A stretch of 64,000 nt of DNA from JABSOG01 sp041583135 (lineage in GTDB: Bacteria > Pseudomonadota > Gammaproteobacteria > Enterobacterales > Alteromonadaceae): NCBI GenBank assembly GCA_041583135.1, contig JBFHGJ010000012.1:15295-79294 (forward strand), given 5' to 3'. The notes beneath the pieces were generated by a model. That model had not been told where the DNA came from, searched no databases, and saw nothing but the letters and a program-made list of their open reading frames with translations. A program made the position numbers and the translations under genes. Shown here piece after piece: positions 1-8,929 of this stretch (its first letter is position 1; every line of letters starts with the position of its first letter).

Positions 1-1269
1 GCCTTTTTCGGTGAACTTGATGGCGTTGCCGATCAGGTTTACCAACACTTGGCGAATACGATTGGGGTCGGCAATCAAATCGTCGGGGACATCTGGGCTG
101 ATGCGGGCGCAAAACTCCAAACTTTTTTCTTTGGCGCTTGGGGCTAGCATGGTGATCACTTCATTAATGCTGTCTCTAAAGGCAAACGGAATGTTTTCAA
201 GGGCAAGTCGGCCAGCGTCGAGCTTGGAGAAGTCGAGGATATCATCGATGATCACCAGCAGACTGTTGGCCGAGCTGGCGATGGTTTCCAAGTAATCGCG
301 CTGATTTTCTTTAAGCGGGGTTTTCATCAGCTGGCGGGTAAACCCTATTACCCCGTTCAGTGGCGTGCGCAATTCATGGCTCATATTGGCCAAAAACTCC
401 GACTTCACCCGGTTGGCCTCAAGGGCCTCGCGTTTGGCGAGGTTAAGCTCAACGTTTTGAATTTCAATCTGTTCCATGGTTTCGCGCAGATCGGCGGTCG
501 TTTGTTCAACATTGAGTTGCATTTCAAGGTGAATGGCGTTGAGGGATTTGGCTACTGAGTTGATACCGTTTTTGAGCAAGTCCAGCTCGCCGGTCAATTC
601 TTCTTCAATAAAGACATCGCCGGTGCCTGAGCCGATGGCATTGATTGCGGTAACCATGGTCTTTACTGGCAAAATCACGCGGTTAACCAGCTTGACGGCG
701 AAAAAGATACTGATAAATAAGCCAAGAATGATCAACGCCAAACTCACCAAAATCGCACTTTTTTGCGCCAGCAAGGTTCTATCTTGTATCAGTTGCAGTG
801 CGACATAACCGATGAGTTCTTCACTGAGCGGTTCGCCGACCGCTGAGGTATTGAATTCACTGTATATCGGCGCGTAAAACACCAAATAATCACCGCTACT
901 GACCGAGGTAGTATAAGAGGGGATAGGCTCTTTGGCCGGCAGGGCCATCGTGGCCAAATCTTTGCGGTTGCCGCTGTGGAGAATGAGTTGGCGTTGTAAA
1001 TCATATATGGCGATGTTGTTGATAAGGCCGGTATTTTTACGATGGCTGGAATAAATCAGGCGTCTGAGTTTGCGCTTGTTGCCACCGAGCAAGCCTTCTT
1101 CGGCGGCGATGGCTAAGGGTTCGACTAAGTTGGTGCCGGTTTGGATCTGGTTTTGAGTCAGTTCAGAGAAACGGTTGAAAGTATAATAACTGGCGAGCGC
1201 AATGCCGGTAAGCATGGTCGGTAAAATCGTCAACACCATAATCCATTCTTTAAGATCCCTTTTTTTCAT
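1..1269 (-). CDS. barA: Hybrid sensor histidine kinase BarA (3' end outside window)
   Basis: The first 423 codons of a membrane sensor kinase are present; the gene runs off the left edge. Seen: an N-terminal transmembrane helix near residues 9-30, a periplasmic segment of about 130 residues, a second helix near 165-190, a HAMP-like linker, then the dimerisation domain with H-box SHELRTPLN (His298) and the start of the ATPase domain with an N-box (NLIGNAIKFTEKG) at the edge. Family knowledge: BarA phosphorylates the response regulator UvrY/GacA, which activates csrB-type small RNAs. The receiver and Hpt domains expected after the ATPase are not visible. The start is an ATG followed by a basic KKR stretch. 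The gene is divergent from relA, as barA is close to relA in enterics, but no rlmD lies between them here. Confidence 0.9.
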   Translation of the reverse strand, partial: MKKRDLKEWIMVLTILPTMLTGIALASYYTFNRFSELTQNQIQTGTNLVEPLAIAAEEGLLGGNKRKLRRLIYSSHRKNTGLINNIAIYDLQRQLILHSGNRKDLATMALPAKEPIPSYTTSVSSGDYLVFYAPIYSEFNTSAVGEPLSEELIGYVALQLIQDRTLLAQKSAILVSLALIILGLFISIFFAVKLVNRVILPVKTMVTAINAIGSGTGDVFIEEELTGELDLLKNGINSVAKSLNAIHLEMQLNVEQTTADLRETMEQIEIQNVELNLAKREALEANRVKSEFLANMSHELRTPLNGVIGFTRQLMKTPLKENQRDYLETIASSANSLLVIIDDILDFSKLDAGRLALENIPFAFRDSINEVITMLAPSAKEKSLEFCARISPDVPDDLIADPNRIRQVLVNLIGNAIKFTEKG

Positions 1270-1454
1270 GATGCTCCTGTAGTCGGTTAATGCAGCTGCC
1301 AATATCGTCAGTTATAACCCTTGTCGGAATAAAATAACAGCAATAGTCCAAACAAAGCCAAAAAAATTGACCATTAGGGGCCAAATCATCGGACAAGTCG
1401 GTTATGATCAATCACAATGAAACAAAACGACACGCATAAGGATTGATATCGCCC

Positions 1455-3659
1455 ATGGTTGCCATTCGTCAGTCTCACAAACAAAAAAGTGATGAAACAG
1501 ATACCAGCTTATCGCCGAGTCAGTGGCTGGAACTTTTGGCGCCGGAAAATCAGGCGTCGCTTGAGCCGGTGCTGAACTGGTGTGTGACTATTGCTCAAGA
1601 TAGGCCGGAGCTGGTGCAAAAAGGCTGTGAGATGGTCGAAATTCTTGAAGAACTCAATATGGATAGCGAGTCGCTCAACACCGCGTTGTTGTTTCCTATA
1701 TTTATCGAGAAGTTGGTCAAACACGAAGAAATTGAAAAGCGTTTTGGTAAAGATATCTTAGTGCTGCTGATAGGTGTCGATAAAATGGATGCCATCACCA
1801 ATATTCAAGAAGGCAGCAAAAACCGCTCAGAGTTGCATGTAGACAATATTCGCCGGATGTTGATGGCGATGGTTGAAGATGTGCGTTCGATAGTGATCAA
1901 GCTGGCGGAACGCATCGTTAACTTAAGGGTGATGAAAAACGCCGCCGAAGAAGATAAGGTGCTGGTGGCCAAAGAGACCGCCAAGGTTTTCGCGCCGCTG
2001 GCCAATCGCTTAGGGATTGGTCAGCTTAAGTGGGAAATGGAAGATCTATCATTTCGCTATCTGCATCCGCAAACCTACAAAGCCATCGCTTCGCAGCTTG
2101 AAGACAAACGTCTTGAGCGTGAACAATACATGATTGATTTTGTCGAATCGGTTGAAGGCTTACTCAAAGAGCAGAATATTTGCGCCGAGGTCGATGGCAG
2201 ACCCAAGCATATATACAGTATCTGGAAGAAAATGAGTAAGAAGAATTATCATTTCGACCAGCTTTACGATATTCGCGCGGTTAGGGTGATCACCCAAACC
2301 ATGGAGGAGTGCTACGCCGCCCTTGGGGTGATCCATACCCATTGGCAACATCTGGCCAGTGAGTTTTCCGACTACATTGCAACTCCGAAAAGAAATGGCT
2401 ATCAGTCGATTCACACGGTGATCTTTGGCCCCCAGGGTAAGACCATTGAGGTGCAAATTCGCACCGAGCAAATGCATCAAGATGCAGAGCTTGGGGTTGC
2501 AGCCCACTGGAAATACAAAGAAGGGGCGTTGCCCAGTCGCTCCAGCGGCTATGATGAGAAAATGGATTGGCTGCGCAAACTGCTGCAATGGCAAGAAGAA
2601 GTGGCTGATAGTGTCGATATCACCGAAGAACTGAAACATCAGGTCATCGAAGATAGGGTTTATGTGTTTACGCCCAAAGGCGATATTTTTGATTTGCCAG
2701 TTGGCTCAACACCGCTGGATTTTGCCTATTATATTCACTCTATGGTTGGCCACCGCTGTATCGGCGCTAAAGTGTTTGGCCGTATAGTGCCCTTTACCTA
2801 CAAGCTAAAAACCGGTGATAAGGTGGAGATATTAACCGCCAAAGAGCCCAATCCGAGCCGTGACTGGCTCAATCCCAATATGGGCTTTATCAAATCGCCC
2901 CGAGCCAGAGCCAAGGTACTGCATTACTTTAAGCAACTTGACCGTGAAAAACACCTGGACCAAGGTAAGCAGATCCTCGATGCCGAGCTAAGCCGCTTGG
3001 CGATGACCCTTAAAGATGCCGAGCCTGCCATCGCCAAATTTAATTTGAATTCCTTCGAAGAGTTGCAGGTCGCTATCGGCAGTGGTGACGTACGCCAAAC
3101 CCAATTGGGCAACTTTTTGCAGAGTCTGCTGAAAAAAGAGACCCCCAGCACAGAACAGATAGACCCAAGACTCAAGCAAAAAACCACGCCGAGCTCCACT
3201 GCCAACAAAGGTCAGGTGGTGATCCAAGGGGTGGGTAATTTGATGAGCCATATGGCTAAGTGTTGTCATCCGGTGGCCGGTGATTTCATTTATGGCTTTA
3301 TTACCAAAGGGCGGGGCATTGCCATTCACCGTGAAGATTGCGAGCAGTTTAAGCGCTTAAGGGAGGAATCGCCCGCACGGGTGATAGACGCTGAGTGGGA
3401 AGAAAGCTACAGCGGCGCTTATGCCCTTGGTATTCGAGTGATTGGCCAAGAGCGTGCCAACTTGCTCAAAGACTTAACGGCGGTTTTGGCCAACGCCAAG
3501 ATCACCATGTTGCATATGAACAATCATCGCGATAAGAAACGCCAACTGGCGATTTTTGATATGGATATCGAGATCTTCAATATGGACAGTTTGACCGCCA
3601 TATTACAAAAGTTGTCGCAAGTTGAAGGGGTTTTGGACGCAAAAAGGTTAACCAACTGA
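1455..3659 (+). CDS. relA: GTP pyrophosphokinase RelA ((p)ppGpp synthetase I)
   Basis: Ribosome-associated stringent-response enzyme that transfers pyrophosphate from ATP to GDP/GTP. The ATG at 1455 (MVAIRQSHKQ) is preferred over an in-frame TTG 12 bases upstream, because it matches the MVAVRS start of known RelA and has AAGGA about 12 bases upstream. It gives 734 aa, close to the family's ~744. Visible order: degenerate HD hydrolase region (no intact HD-ED pair, typical of RelA rather than SpoT), synthetase domain (GRPKHIYSIW, then FDQLYDIRAVRV and KRNGYQSIHT), TGS domain (VYVFTPKGDIFDLP), conserved-cysteine region (KCCHPVAGD) and a C-terminal ACT domain. It overlaps mazG by one base (TGATG), so the two are probably translationally coupled. 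Confidence 0.97.
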   Translation: MVAIRQSHKQKSDETDTSLSPSQWLELLAPENQASLEPVLNWCVTIAQDRPELVQKGCEMVEILEELNMDSESLNTALLFPIFIEKLVKHEEIEKRFGKDILVLLIGVDKMDAITNIQEGSKNRSELHVDNIRRMLMAMVEDVRSIVIKLAERIVNLRVMKNAAEEDKVLVAKETAKVFAPLANRLGIGQLKWEMEDLSFRYLHPQTYKAIASQLEDKRLEREQYMIDFVESVEGLLKEQNICAEVDGRPKHIYSIWKKMSKKNYHFDQLYDIRAVRVITQTMEECYAALGVIHTHWQHLASEFSDYIATPKRNGYQSIHTVIFGPQGKTIEVQIRTEQMHQDAELGVAAHWKYKEGALPSRSSGYDEKMDWLRKLLQWQEEVADSVDITEELKHQVIEDRVYVFTPKGDIFDLPVGSTPLDFAYYIHSMVGHRCIGAKVFGRIVPFTYKLKTGDKVEILTAKEPNPSRDWLNPNMGFIKSPRARAKVLHYFKQLDREKHLDQGKQILDAELSRLAMTLKDAEPAIAKFNLNSFEELQVAIGSGDVRQTQLGNFLQSLLKKETPSTEQIDPRLKQKTTPSSTANKGQVVIQGVGNLMSHMAKCCHPVAGDFIYGFITKGRGIAIHREDCEQFKRLREESPARVIDAEWEESYSGAYALGIRVIGQERANLLKDLTAVLANAKITMLHMNNHRDKKRQLAIFDMDIEIFNMDSLTAILQKLSQVEGVLDAKRLTN

Positions 3660-4441
3660 TGATAGATCAACTGATACAGATCATGACCAAATTGCGCGAT
3701 CCCGACGGCGGCTGCCCTTGGGACATCAAGCAAACCTATCAAAGCATAGTGCCCCATACCTTAGAAGAAGCCTATGAGGTCGCCTACACCATAGAGCAGG
3801 GCGACTATGATGCGCTCAAAGATGAGTTGGGCGACCTGCTGTTTCAGGTGATTTTTTACAGCCAACTGGCCAAAGAAGAAGGTCGGTTTGAGTTCGACGA
3901 TGTGGTTGGCGCCATTTGCGATAAGCTGATCCGTCGCCATCCTCACGTATTTGGTCAAAAACAATTTGGCAGCGAAGCGCAAATCAAAGGTAACTGGGAA
4001 GCTGAGAAAGCCAAAGAGCGAGAGCAAAAAGGTGAAATCAGTCTACTTGATGACGTCCCGCACAACCTACAGGCTTTGAGTCGCGCCAACAAACTGCAAA
4101 AGCGTTGTGCTACCGTTGGCTTCGAATGGCCCGATGTCAAAGGGGCGTTGGCTAAGGTCAAGGAGGAAATCGACGAGGTGGAGCAGGAACTTGATGCCAA
4201 GACGGTCGATAATGATGCGGTGGGCGAAGAACTAGGGGACCTGTTTTTTGCTTTGGTCAATGTCAGCCGCTATTTAAAACACGACCCTGAAACACTGCTG
4301 CGACAGGCCAACCAAAAGTTTGAGTCGCGTTTTCGCGAAGTTGAACAGCGGACGCTGGCCCAAGGCCGCACTTTAGCCGAATCGACCCTTGAGCAAATGG
4401 ACGGGCTTTGGGAAGCGGTTAAAAAAGACCGCCGAGGGTAG
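3659..4441 (+). CDS. mazG: Nucleoside triphosphate pyrophosphohydrolase MazG
   Basis: House-cleaning enzyme that hydrolyses NTPs to NMP and pyrophosphate; in E. coli it also affects ppGpp levels. The 260 aa contain two tandem MazG folds, the usual length. The N-terminal repeat has DPDGGCPWDIKQT, EEAYEV and DELGDLLFQ; the C-terminal repeat has KVKEEIDEVEQE and EELGDLFFAL, the EExxE/ExxD metal-binding pattern. The start codon overlaps the relA stop (TGATG). The relA-mazG pairing is conserved, but the mazEF toxin-antitoxin pair found between them in E. coli is absent. Confidence 0.96.
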   Translation: MIDQLIQIMTKLRDPDGGCPWDIKQTYQSIVPHTLEEAYEVAYTIEQGDYDALKDELGDLLFQVIFYSQLAKEEGRFEFDDVVGAICDKLIRRHPHVFGQKQFGSEAQIKGNWEAEKAKEREQKGEISLLDDVPHNLQALSRANKLQKRCATVGFEWPDVKGALAKVKEEIDEVEQELDAKTVDNDAVGEELGDLFFALVNVSRYLKHDPETLLRQANQKFESRFREVEQRTLAQGRTLAESTLEQMDGLWEAVKKDRRG

Positions 4442-4463
4442 TCTCGATATTGAACGCGGCAGG

Positions 4464-4560
4464 GGGCACTAGACCTGTGGGAGTGGTAGCCCCATCAATC
4501 ATCACCTGAGCGCGGTCTATCTTGCGCGCACATTCCTTTTGGCGATAGCGGTTAGTGCCC
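4464..4560. repeat. Interrupted inverted repeat between mazG and tesA
   Basis: The 130-base gap between the convergent genes mazG and tesA holds a 12-base arm GGGCACTAGACC at 4464-4475. Its complement is split: GGTCTA at 4514-4519 and TAGTGCCC at 4553-4560, so the TA in the middle occurs twice. It may once have been a terminator or dispersed repeat whose right arm was split by about 33 bases. No clear U-tract is visible. Confidence 0.45.
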
Positions 4561-4570
4561 GGGTTGAAAC

Positions 4571-5200
4571 TCATTTTACCTCGGCAAGCCATTTGAGGAT
4601 CTCTTTTTCCATGATGTCTGCTATTTTCGGCATGGCTTGCTTATTTGGGTGCAGCCCATCGGCCATGATGAGTTTGGGATCGATGGCAATTTGCTCCATG
4701 AAAAACGGCATGAGGTAAATTCCAGTTTGTTGCTGGATCTGGTGATACATGCCTTCGAACATTTTATTGTAACGTGGTCCAAAGTTGGGTGGGATGCGTA
4801 TTTGCATTACAGCAGGGGTAATGTTTTGGCTTTGCGCCTTTTCAATAATTTGTAACAAATTTTGTTTGGCTTTTTTCACCGGGAAACCACGCAGGCCATC
4901 GTTACCGCCGAGTTCAACCAACAACAGGTGTGGCTTTTGTGTTGCCAATAGCTTGTCCAGCCGCGCCAGACCGCCTTTGGTGGTTTCTCCGCTGATGCTG
5001 GCATTGATCAAGGTGATATCCTGCTTGGTCTCATCGAAGCGCTTTTGCAGCATCGCCACCCAGCCCTCGGACTGTTGCATTTGATAGCTGGCGGAGAGGC
5101 TGTCACCCAATATTACAATACGGGTCTCGGCAAATGCGTTTGAATTTGCTACAAGTAGGCCAAATACAAGGCAAAATAGATAAATACAACGGTTAACCAT
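4571..5200 (-). CDS. tesA: Periplasmic multifunctional acyl-CoA thioesterase I / lysophospholipase TesA
   Basis: SGNH-fold hydrolase secreted to the periplasm, with thioesterase, arylesterase and lysophospholipase activity in E. coli. Starting at the ATG at 5200 (MVNRCIYLF) gives 209 aa with a clear signal peptide cut after AFA (residue 24). This puts the catalytic serine of GDSLS at mature position 10, as in E. coli TesA. Further SGNH blocks are visible: NASISGETTKGG, ELGGNDGLRGF and the catalytic dyad in DGLHPN. An in-frame ATG at 5215 would extend the N-terminus by five residues. Its start codon overlaps that of the divergent ybbA inside CATG at 5198-5201, so there is no intergenic DNA between the two genes. 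Confidence 0.95.
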   Translation of the reverse strand: MVNRCIYLFCLVFGLLVANSNAFAETRIVILGDSLSASYQMQQSEGWVAMLQKRFDETKQDITLINASISGETTKGGLARLDKLLATQKPHLLLVELGGNDGLRGFPVKKAKQNLLQIIEKAQSQNITPAVMQIRIPPNFGPRYNKMFEGMYHQIQQQTGIYLMPFFMEQIAIDPKLIMADGLHPNKQAMPKIADIMEKEILKWLAEVK

Positions 5201-5912
5201 GGCGGATGTTTCCATTTTGAATATCATACAAGTTAAAAATCTGTGCAAACAAGTCAGTATTAATGACAATCAGTTGCATATCCTTCGTGACATTGAGCTG
5301 ACTGTCAAGCCCGGCGAGTCGATTGCCATTGTTGGCGCCTCCGGTTCGGGCAAGTCTACCTTATTGAGTTTGCTCGCCGGTTTAGACACGCCCAGTCAAG
5401 GTGAGATCTATCTCGATGGTGAGCCTATCCACCAGTATGACGAGGAGCGCAGAGCACAACTGCGGGGTAAGAGTGTCGGGTTTATCTTTCAAGCCTTCAT
5501 GCTGGTGCAATCGCTAAGCGCCCTTGAGAACGTGATGTTACCGGCGGAGCTGGCAGGGCATGACAATGCCGAGCAAATGGCCAAAGAGTTGCTGGAAAAG
5601 GTCGGTTTAAAAGAACGCTTCGATCACTTTCCCAATCAGCTGTCCGGTGGTGAACAGCAACGAGTTGCCATTGCCAGAGCCTTTATCTGCCAACCGAAAA
5701 TCCTTTTTGCCGATGAACCCTCGGCCAATCTCGACAGCAAAAATGGCCATTTGATTGAAGACTTGCTGTTTGAGCTTAATCGTCAGTTTGGTACCACCTT
5801 GGTGTTGGTAACCCATGATGAGAAGTTGGCCCAGCGCTGTGGCCGCACCGTCAATATGGCCGATGGCCAGCTGAGTGAACGACTGACACAAGGGCAATCC
5901 CATGTGGTTTAA
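5199..5912 (+). CDS. ybbA: ABC transporter ATP-binding protein YbbA (LolD-like)
   Basis: Cytoplasmic ATPase of a MacB/LolCDE-type transporter that partners the large permease YbbP encoded next. Seen: Walker A GASGSGKST (about residues 46-54), the Q-loop region FIFQAFMLV, signature LSGGEQQR (about 148-155), Walker B ILFADEPSANLDS and the switch His in LVTHD. The 237 aa are normal for the family. The ATG at 5199 lies opposite the tesA start codon. A TTG at 5217 (MNIIQVKN) with GGAT upstream is a possible alternative, since no good Shine-Dalgarno precedes the ATG. It overlaps ybbP by 11 bases. In E. coli ybbA is likewise divergent from tesA. Confidence 0.93.
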   Translation: MADVSILNIIQVKNLCKQVSINDNQLHILRDIELTVKPGESIAIVGASGSGKSTLLSLLAGLDTPSQGEIYLDGEPIHQYDEERRAQLRGKSVGFIFQAFMLVQSLSALENVMLPAELAGHDNAEQMAKELLEKVGLKERFDHFPNQLSGGEQQRVAIARAFICQPKILFADEPSANLDSKNGHLIEDLLFELNRQFGTTLVLVTHDEKLAQRCGRTVNMADGQLSERLTQGQSHVV

Positions 5913-8406
5913 ACTGGCGCTTCGACTATTTAAACGGGAGCTCGGAAGGGGCGAGCTGACGATCATCGCCATCGCCATCACCCTTGCGGTGCTGTCGGTA
6001 TTCTCACTGTCGTCTATCTCCAATCGAATTCAAGCCGCCATTTTGCAAAAAAGCGCCAGTTTTATTGCGGCCGATAGGGTGTTGCAAAGTGCTGTTGCGG
6101 CCGACCCCAAGTTGTTCAAAGACGCGCCTTTGGCACAGCTTGAACAAGACCGTCATGTGCTGTTTTCATCTATGGTGTTTTTTGACGAGCAGCTGCAAAT
6201 GTCTGGCGTTAAGGCCGTTACCGAAAGCTACCCGTTGCGTGGTTATTTGCGTTTTGCCAAGACGCCCTATGGCGAGCAGTCGTTGATAAAAGGGGCGCCA
6301 GCGCCGGGCGAGGTTTGGGTGTCGCGCAGATTGCTTGAGCTGATGAACATGGAGGTCGGCCAGTCGCTTGAAGTCGGGGTGGCGTTATTTAAAGTCACAG
6401 GTGTTGTCATTGAAGAACCCGATGGTGGCTTTAACCCATTCGATTCGGCGCCACGGGTGTTGATGAACTATCAAGATGTGCCAAAAACCGAGGTGATACA
6501 GCCCGGCAGCCGGATCACCTATCGCTATTTGTTCGCCGGCGGCGAAACTGAGATCAATCAGTTGAGCGATTGGCTCAAACCTCAGTTGTTGGACAATCAG
6601 CGCTGGTATGGGGTCAAAGAGCGGCAATCGCCGATCACCAATGCTTTGGAACGCTCCGAGCAGTTTTTGCTGCTGGCTGGACTGCTGGGGGTTATTCTCG
6701 CTGCCGTGGCCATTGCGGTAGCCGCTCAGCGCTATTGTCAGCGCCATTATGATCCGGTCGCTATTTTCAAAACCCTAGGGGCCAGCAGTGCTCAGGTGCG
6801 CAAGATTTATGTCACCCACTTAACCTTTTTGACGGTGCTGAGCGTGCTGGCTGGGCTAGGATTGGGATACGTCATACAGGCGTTTGCATTTGATATGCTT
6901 AAGGGCTTCTTTCCCGGTGAGTTGCCGCCAATCGGCATCAAGCCGTTTGTGATGGCGATATTGACCGGGTTGTGTTGCGCATTGATGTTTTCACTCTATC
7001 CGTTGTTGCAGCTATTTGAAGTGCCACCGTTGCGGGTGCTAAGACGCAGTGCCGGGGATGAAACGAGGCGCAATTGGGGATACCTATTGCTTAGTGGCGC
7101 CACGGTGTTTTTGTTGATGCTTGGCTACAGTCAGTCGTTAGAGGTTAGCGCGATCATGTTTGTGGTCGGCAGTGGCCTTATTTTGGTCTTGATGGCCATG
7201 AGCAGACTGTTTATCAACGCAGGTCGCGCCGTAGGGGTAAAACCCTCTAACCCGTTTAAACTGGCGATGGCCTCTATCAAACGTCGGGCTAAGGCCAACA
7301 GCGTTCAGCTGATCACCTTTACTTTTGCCATTCACCTGTTGCTGGCGTTGTTTATTTTGAAAAATGACATCATCAGCGAGTGGCGGGCGCAGCTGCCTGA
7401 AGATGCACCGAACCACTTTTTGGTCAATGTTAGCGGCGGTCAGATGAAAGAGGTCGAAGCGATGATGGCTAAACTTGAATTGACCTCCCAAGGACTCTAT
7501 CCGATTGTACGGGGGCGATTGGTGGCGATTGATGATGAACGGCTCAATCAAGAGGTCACCAAAGAGCAAGAAGACAAAAGCGATAAAGGTGGGCGCCGCG
7601 GGATAGGTCGTGAACTCAATATGACTTGGACCAATGAATTACCTAAGGGTAATGAGGTAATAGCCGGGCAGTGGCTAAGTGCCGAGTCTAAAGGGGAGGT
7701 TTCTGTCGAATCGAAAGTGGCTGAGCGACTCAATATCAAAGTTGGCAGCAAGCTCAACTTTTTGATTGGTGCGATTGAATATTCGGTGACGGTGAGCAGT
7801 TTGCGCAGCGTCGATTGGAACACCATGCAGCCGAACTTTTTCATGATCTTTTCAGACGATGTGCTCAAAGACTTTCCTGCGACCTACATTACCGCTTTTC
7901 ATGTCGAACAGGAGAAAAAGCAGCAAATCAATCAATTTTTAAGGGATTATCCCACCATCATGGTGATTGAGGTCGATACCATCATCAAGCAGATCCAATC
8001 GAACATCGAACAGGTATCGGTGGGCATAGAGTTTGTATTGCTGATAGTGGTGATCGCCGGTGTGTTAGTGCTCAGCGCTCAGGTACAGGCGTCGATGGAA
8101 GAGCGTCAACAAGAGATTGTGATCTTGCGCACTTTAGGCGCCAAAGGCAGTCTGATCCGCAATGCGGTAGCCTTGGAGTTCTTGCTGATAGGGGTGATAG
8201 CCGGTTTGATGGCAACCATTGCCACCGAGGTGTTGCTGGCGGTTATGCAAACGCGGATCTTCAAGATGACTTTAACCGTTCATTGGGATATTTGGTGGAT
8301 GGGGCCTGTGATCGGTGGGGTGTTTGTCGCTGCGGTAGGTCTAATGTCTACAGCGAGACTACTGACGAAAAATACCAACGAAATGCTGCGGACGGTGAAT
8401 TTGTAA
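5902..8406 (+). CDS. ybbP: ABC transporter permease YbbP (FtsX-like, large)
   Basis: Inner-membrane permease of 834 aa, second member of the YbbA-YbbP system; its substrate is not established. Visible: an N-terminal helix after GRGELTIIAIAI, a large extracytoplasmic domain (about 60-250), a first FtsX block of several helices (FLLLAGLLGVILAAVAIAVAAQRY onward), further helices near 390-430, a second extracytoplasmic domain (about 480-700) and a C-terminal FtsX block (EFVLLIVVIAGVLV ... EERQQEIVILRTLGAKGS). The paired FtsX blocks fit the roughly 800-residue YbbP family. It begins inside the end of ybbA, suggesting translational coupling, and is followed by a strong hairpin. Confidence 0.92.
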   Translation: MWFKLALRLFKRELGRGELTIIAIAITLAVLSVFSLSSISNRIQAAILQKSASFIAADRVLQSAVAADPKLFKDAPLAQLEQDRHVLFSSMVFFDEQLQMSGVKAVTESYPLRGYLRFAKTPYGEQSLIKGAPAPGEVWVSRRLLELMNMEVGQSLEVGVALFKVTGVVIEEPDGGFNPFDSAPRVLMNYQDVPKTEVIQPGSRITYRYLFAGGETEINQLSDWLKPQLLDNQRWYGVKERQSPITNALERSEQFLLLAGLLGVILAAVAIAVAAQRYCQRHYDPVAIFKTLGASSAQVRKIYVTHLTFLTVLSVLAGLGLGYVIQAFAFDMLKGFFPGELPPIGIKPFVMAILTGLCCALMFSLYPLLQLFEVPPLRVLRRSAGDETRRNWGYLLLSGATVFLLMLGYSQSLEVSAIMFVVGSGLILVLMAMSRLFINAGRAVGVKPSNPFKLAMASIKRRAKANSVQLITFTFAIHLLLALFILKNDIISEWRAQLPEDAPNHFLVNVSGGQMKEVEAMMAKLELTSQGLYPIVRGRLVAIDDERLNQEVTKEQEDKSDKGGRRGIGRELNMTWTNELPKGNEVIAGQWLSAESKGEVSVESKVAERLNIKVGSKLNFLIGAIEYSVTVSSLRSVDWNTMQPNFFMIFSDDVLKDFPATYITAFHVEQEKKQQINQFLRDYPTIMVIEVDTIIKQIQSNIEQVSVGIEFVLLIVVIAGVLVLSAQVQASMEERQQEIVILRTLGAKGSLIRNAVALEFLLIGVIAGLMATIATEVLLAVMQTRIFKMTLTVHWDIWWMGPVIGGVFVAAVGLMSTARLLTKNTNEMLRTVNL

Positions 8407-8425
8407 AGCGCCGTTAATCGACAGC

Positions 8426-8460
8426 GCGCCTTTCCCGGTTGTTGCCGGGAAAGGCGCTTT
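8426..8460 (+). terminator. Hairpin terminator after ybbP
   Basis: A perfect 13-bp stem (GCGCCTTTCCCGG at 8426-8438 with its complement at 8445-8457) and a 6-base TTGTTG loop, then only a short TTT. It lies between the convergent genes ybbP and folX, so it probably stops ybbP transcription. Confidence 0.7.
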
Positions 8461-8465
8461 AAAAC

Positions 8466-8831
8466 CTATTCTTTTGTGCATCTCAAGCACAAAGAGACCG
8501 AATCGGCAAAGCGCAGGGCATGGGGTTTGTCTACTTCTACCTCGGCCGAGGTGACCCAATCATGCTCACTGGCGACGTCGAGAATGTCGCTGGTAAGCTT
8601 TTCCAACAAGCCAAAACGGTTGGTTTCAACCAAGGCGATTATCTTCTTGGTAATGGTGCGGTAGTTTAACGCGTCATCCATATTGTCTGAATTGGCTGCT
8701 TTGTCGGCGCAATAATTGATTTTGACATTGACCACGATATCTTGTTTGTTTTTGATCTCATCTTCGTTGATACCGATAAAAGTGCGAAGACGGAGGTTTT
8801 TGATGCGAATGGTTGCGAGATTCAGATTCAT
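8466..8831 (-). CDS. folX: Dihydroneopterin triphosphate 2'-epimerase FolX
   Basis: Interconverts 7,8-dihydroneopterin triphosphate and dihydromonapterin triphosphate, on the way to tetrahydromonapterin. The 121 aa are close to the ~120 of E. coli FolX. Near-identical blocks are visible: RIKNLRLRTFIGI, KQDIVVNVKI, DDALNYRTITK, NRFGLLEKLT, EHDWVTSAEVEVDKPHALR and FADSVS. These separate it from the paralogue FolB (dihydroneopterin aldolase), which has the same T-fold. The gene is single and faces ybbP. Confidence 0.94.
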   Translation of the reverse strand: MNLNLATIRIKNLRLRTFIGINEDEIKNKQDIVVNVKINYCADKAANSDNMDDALNYRTITKKIIALVETNRFGLLEKLTSDILDVASEHDWVTSAEVEVDKPHALRFADSVSLCLRCTKE

Positions 8832-8929
8832 TGTTTGCCAATCAAATTTTTTTCTGTGATTATCAAGATATTAAGCCTGCTCTGGCGATTTTTGGCAAGA
8901 GAAAAAAGACATTAGTGGAGTAAACTAAG

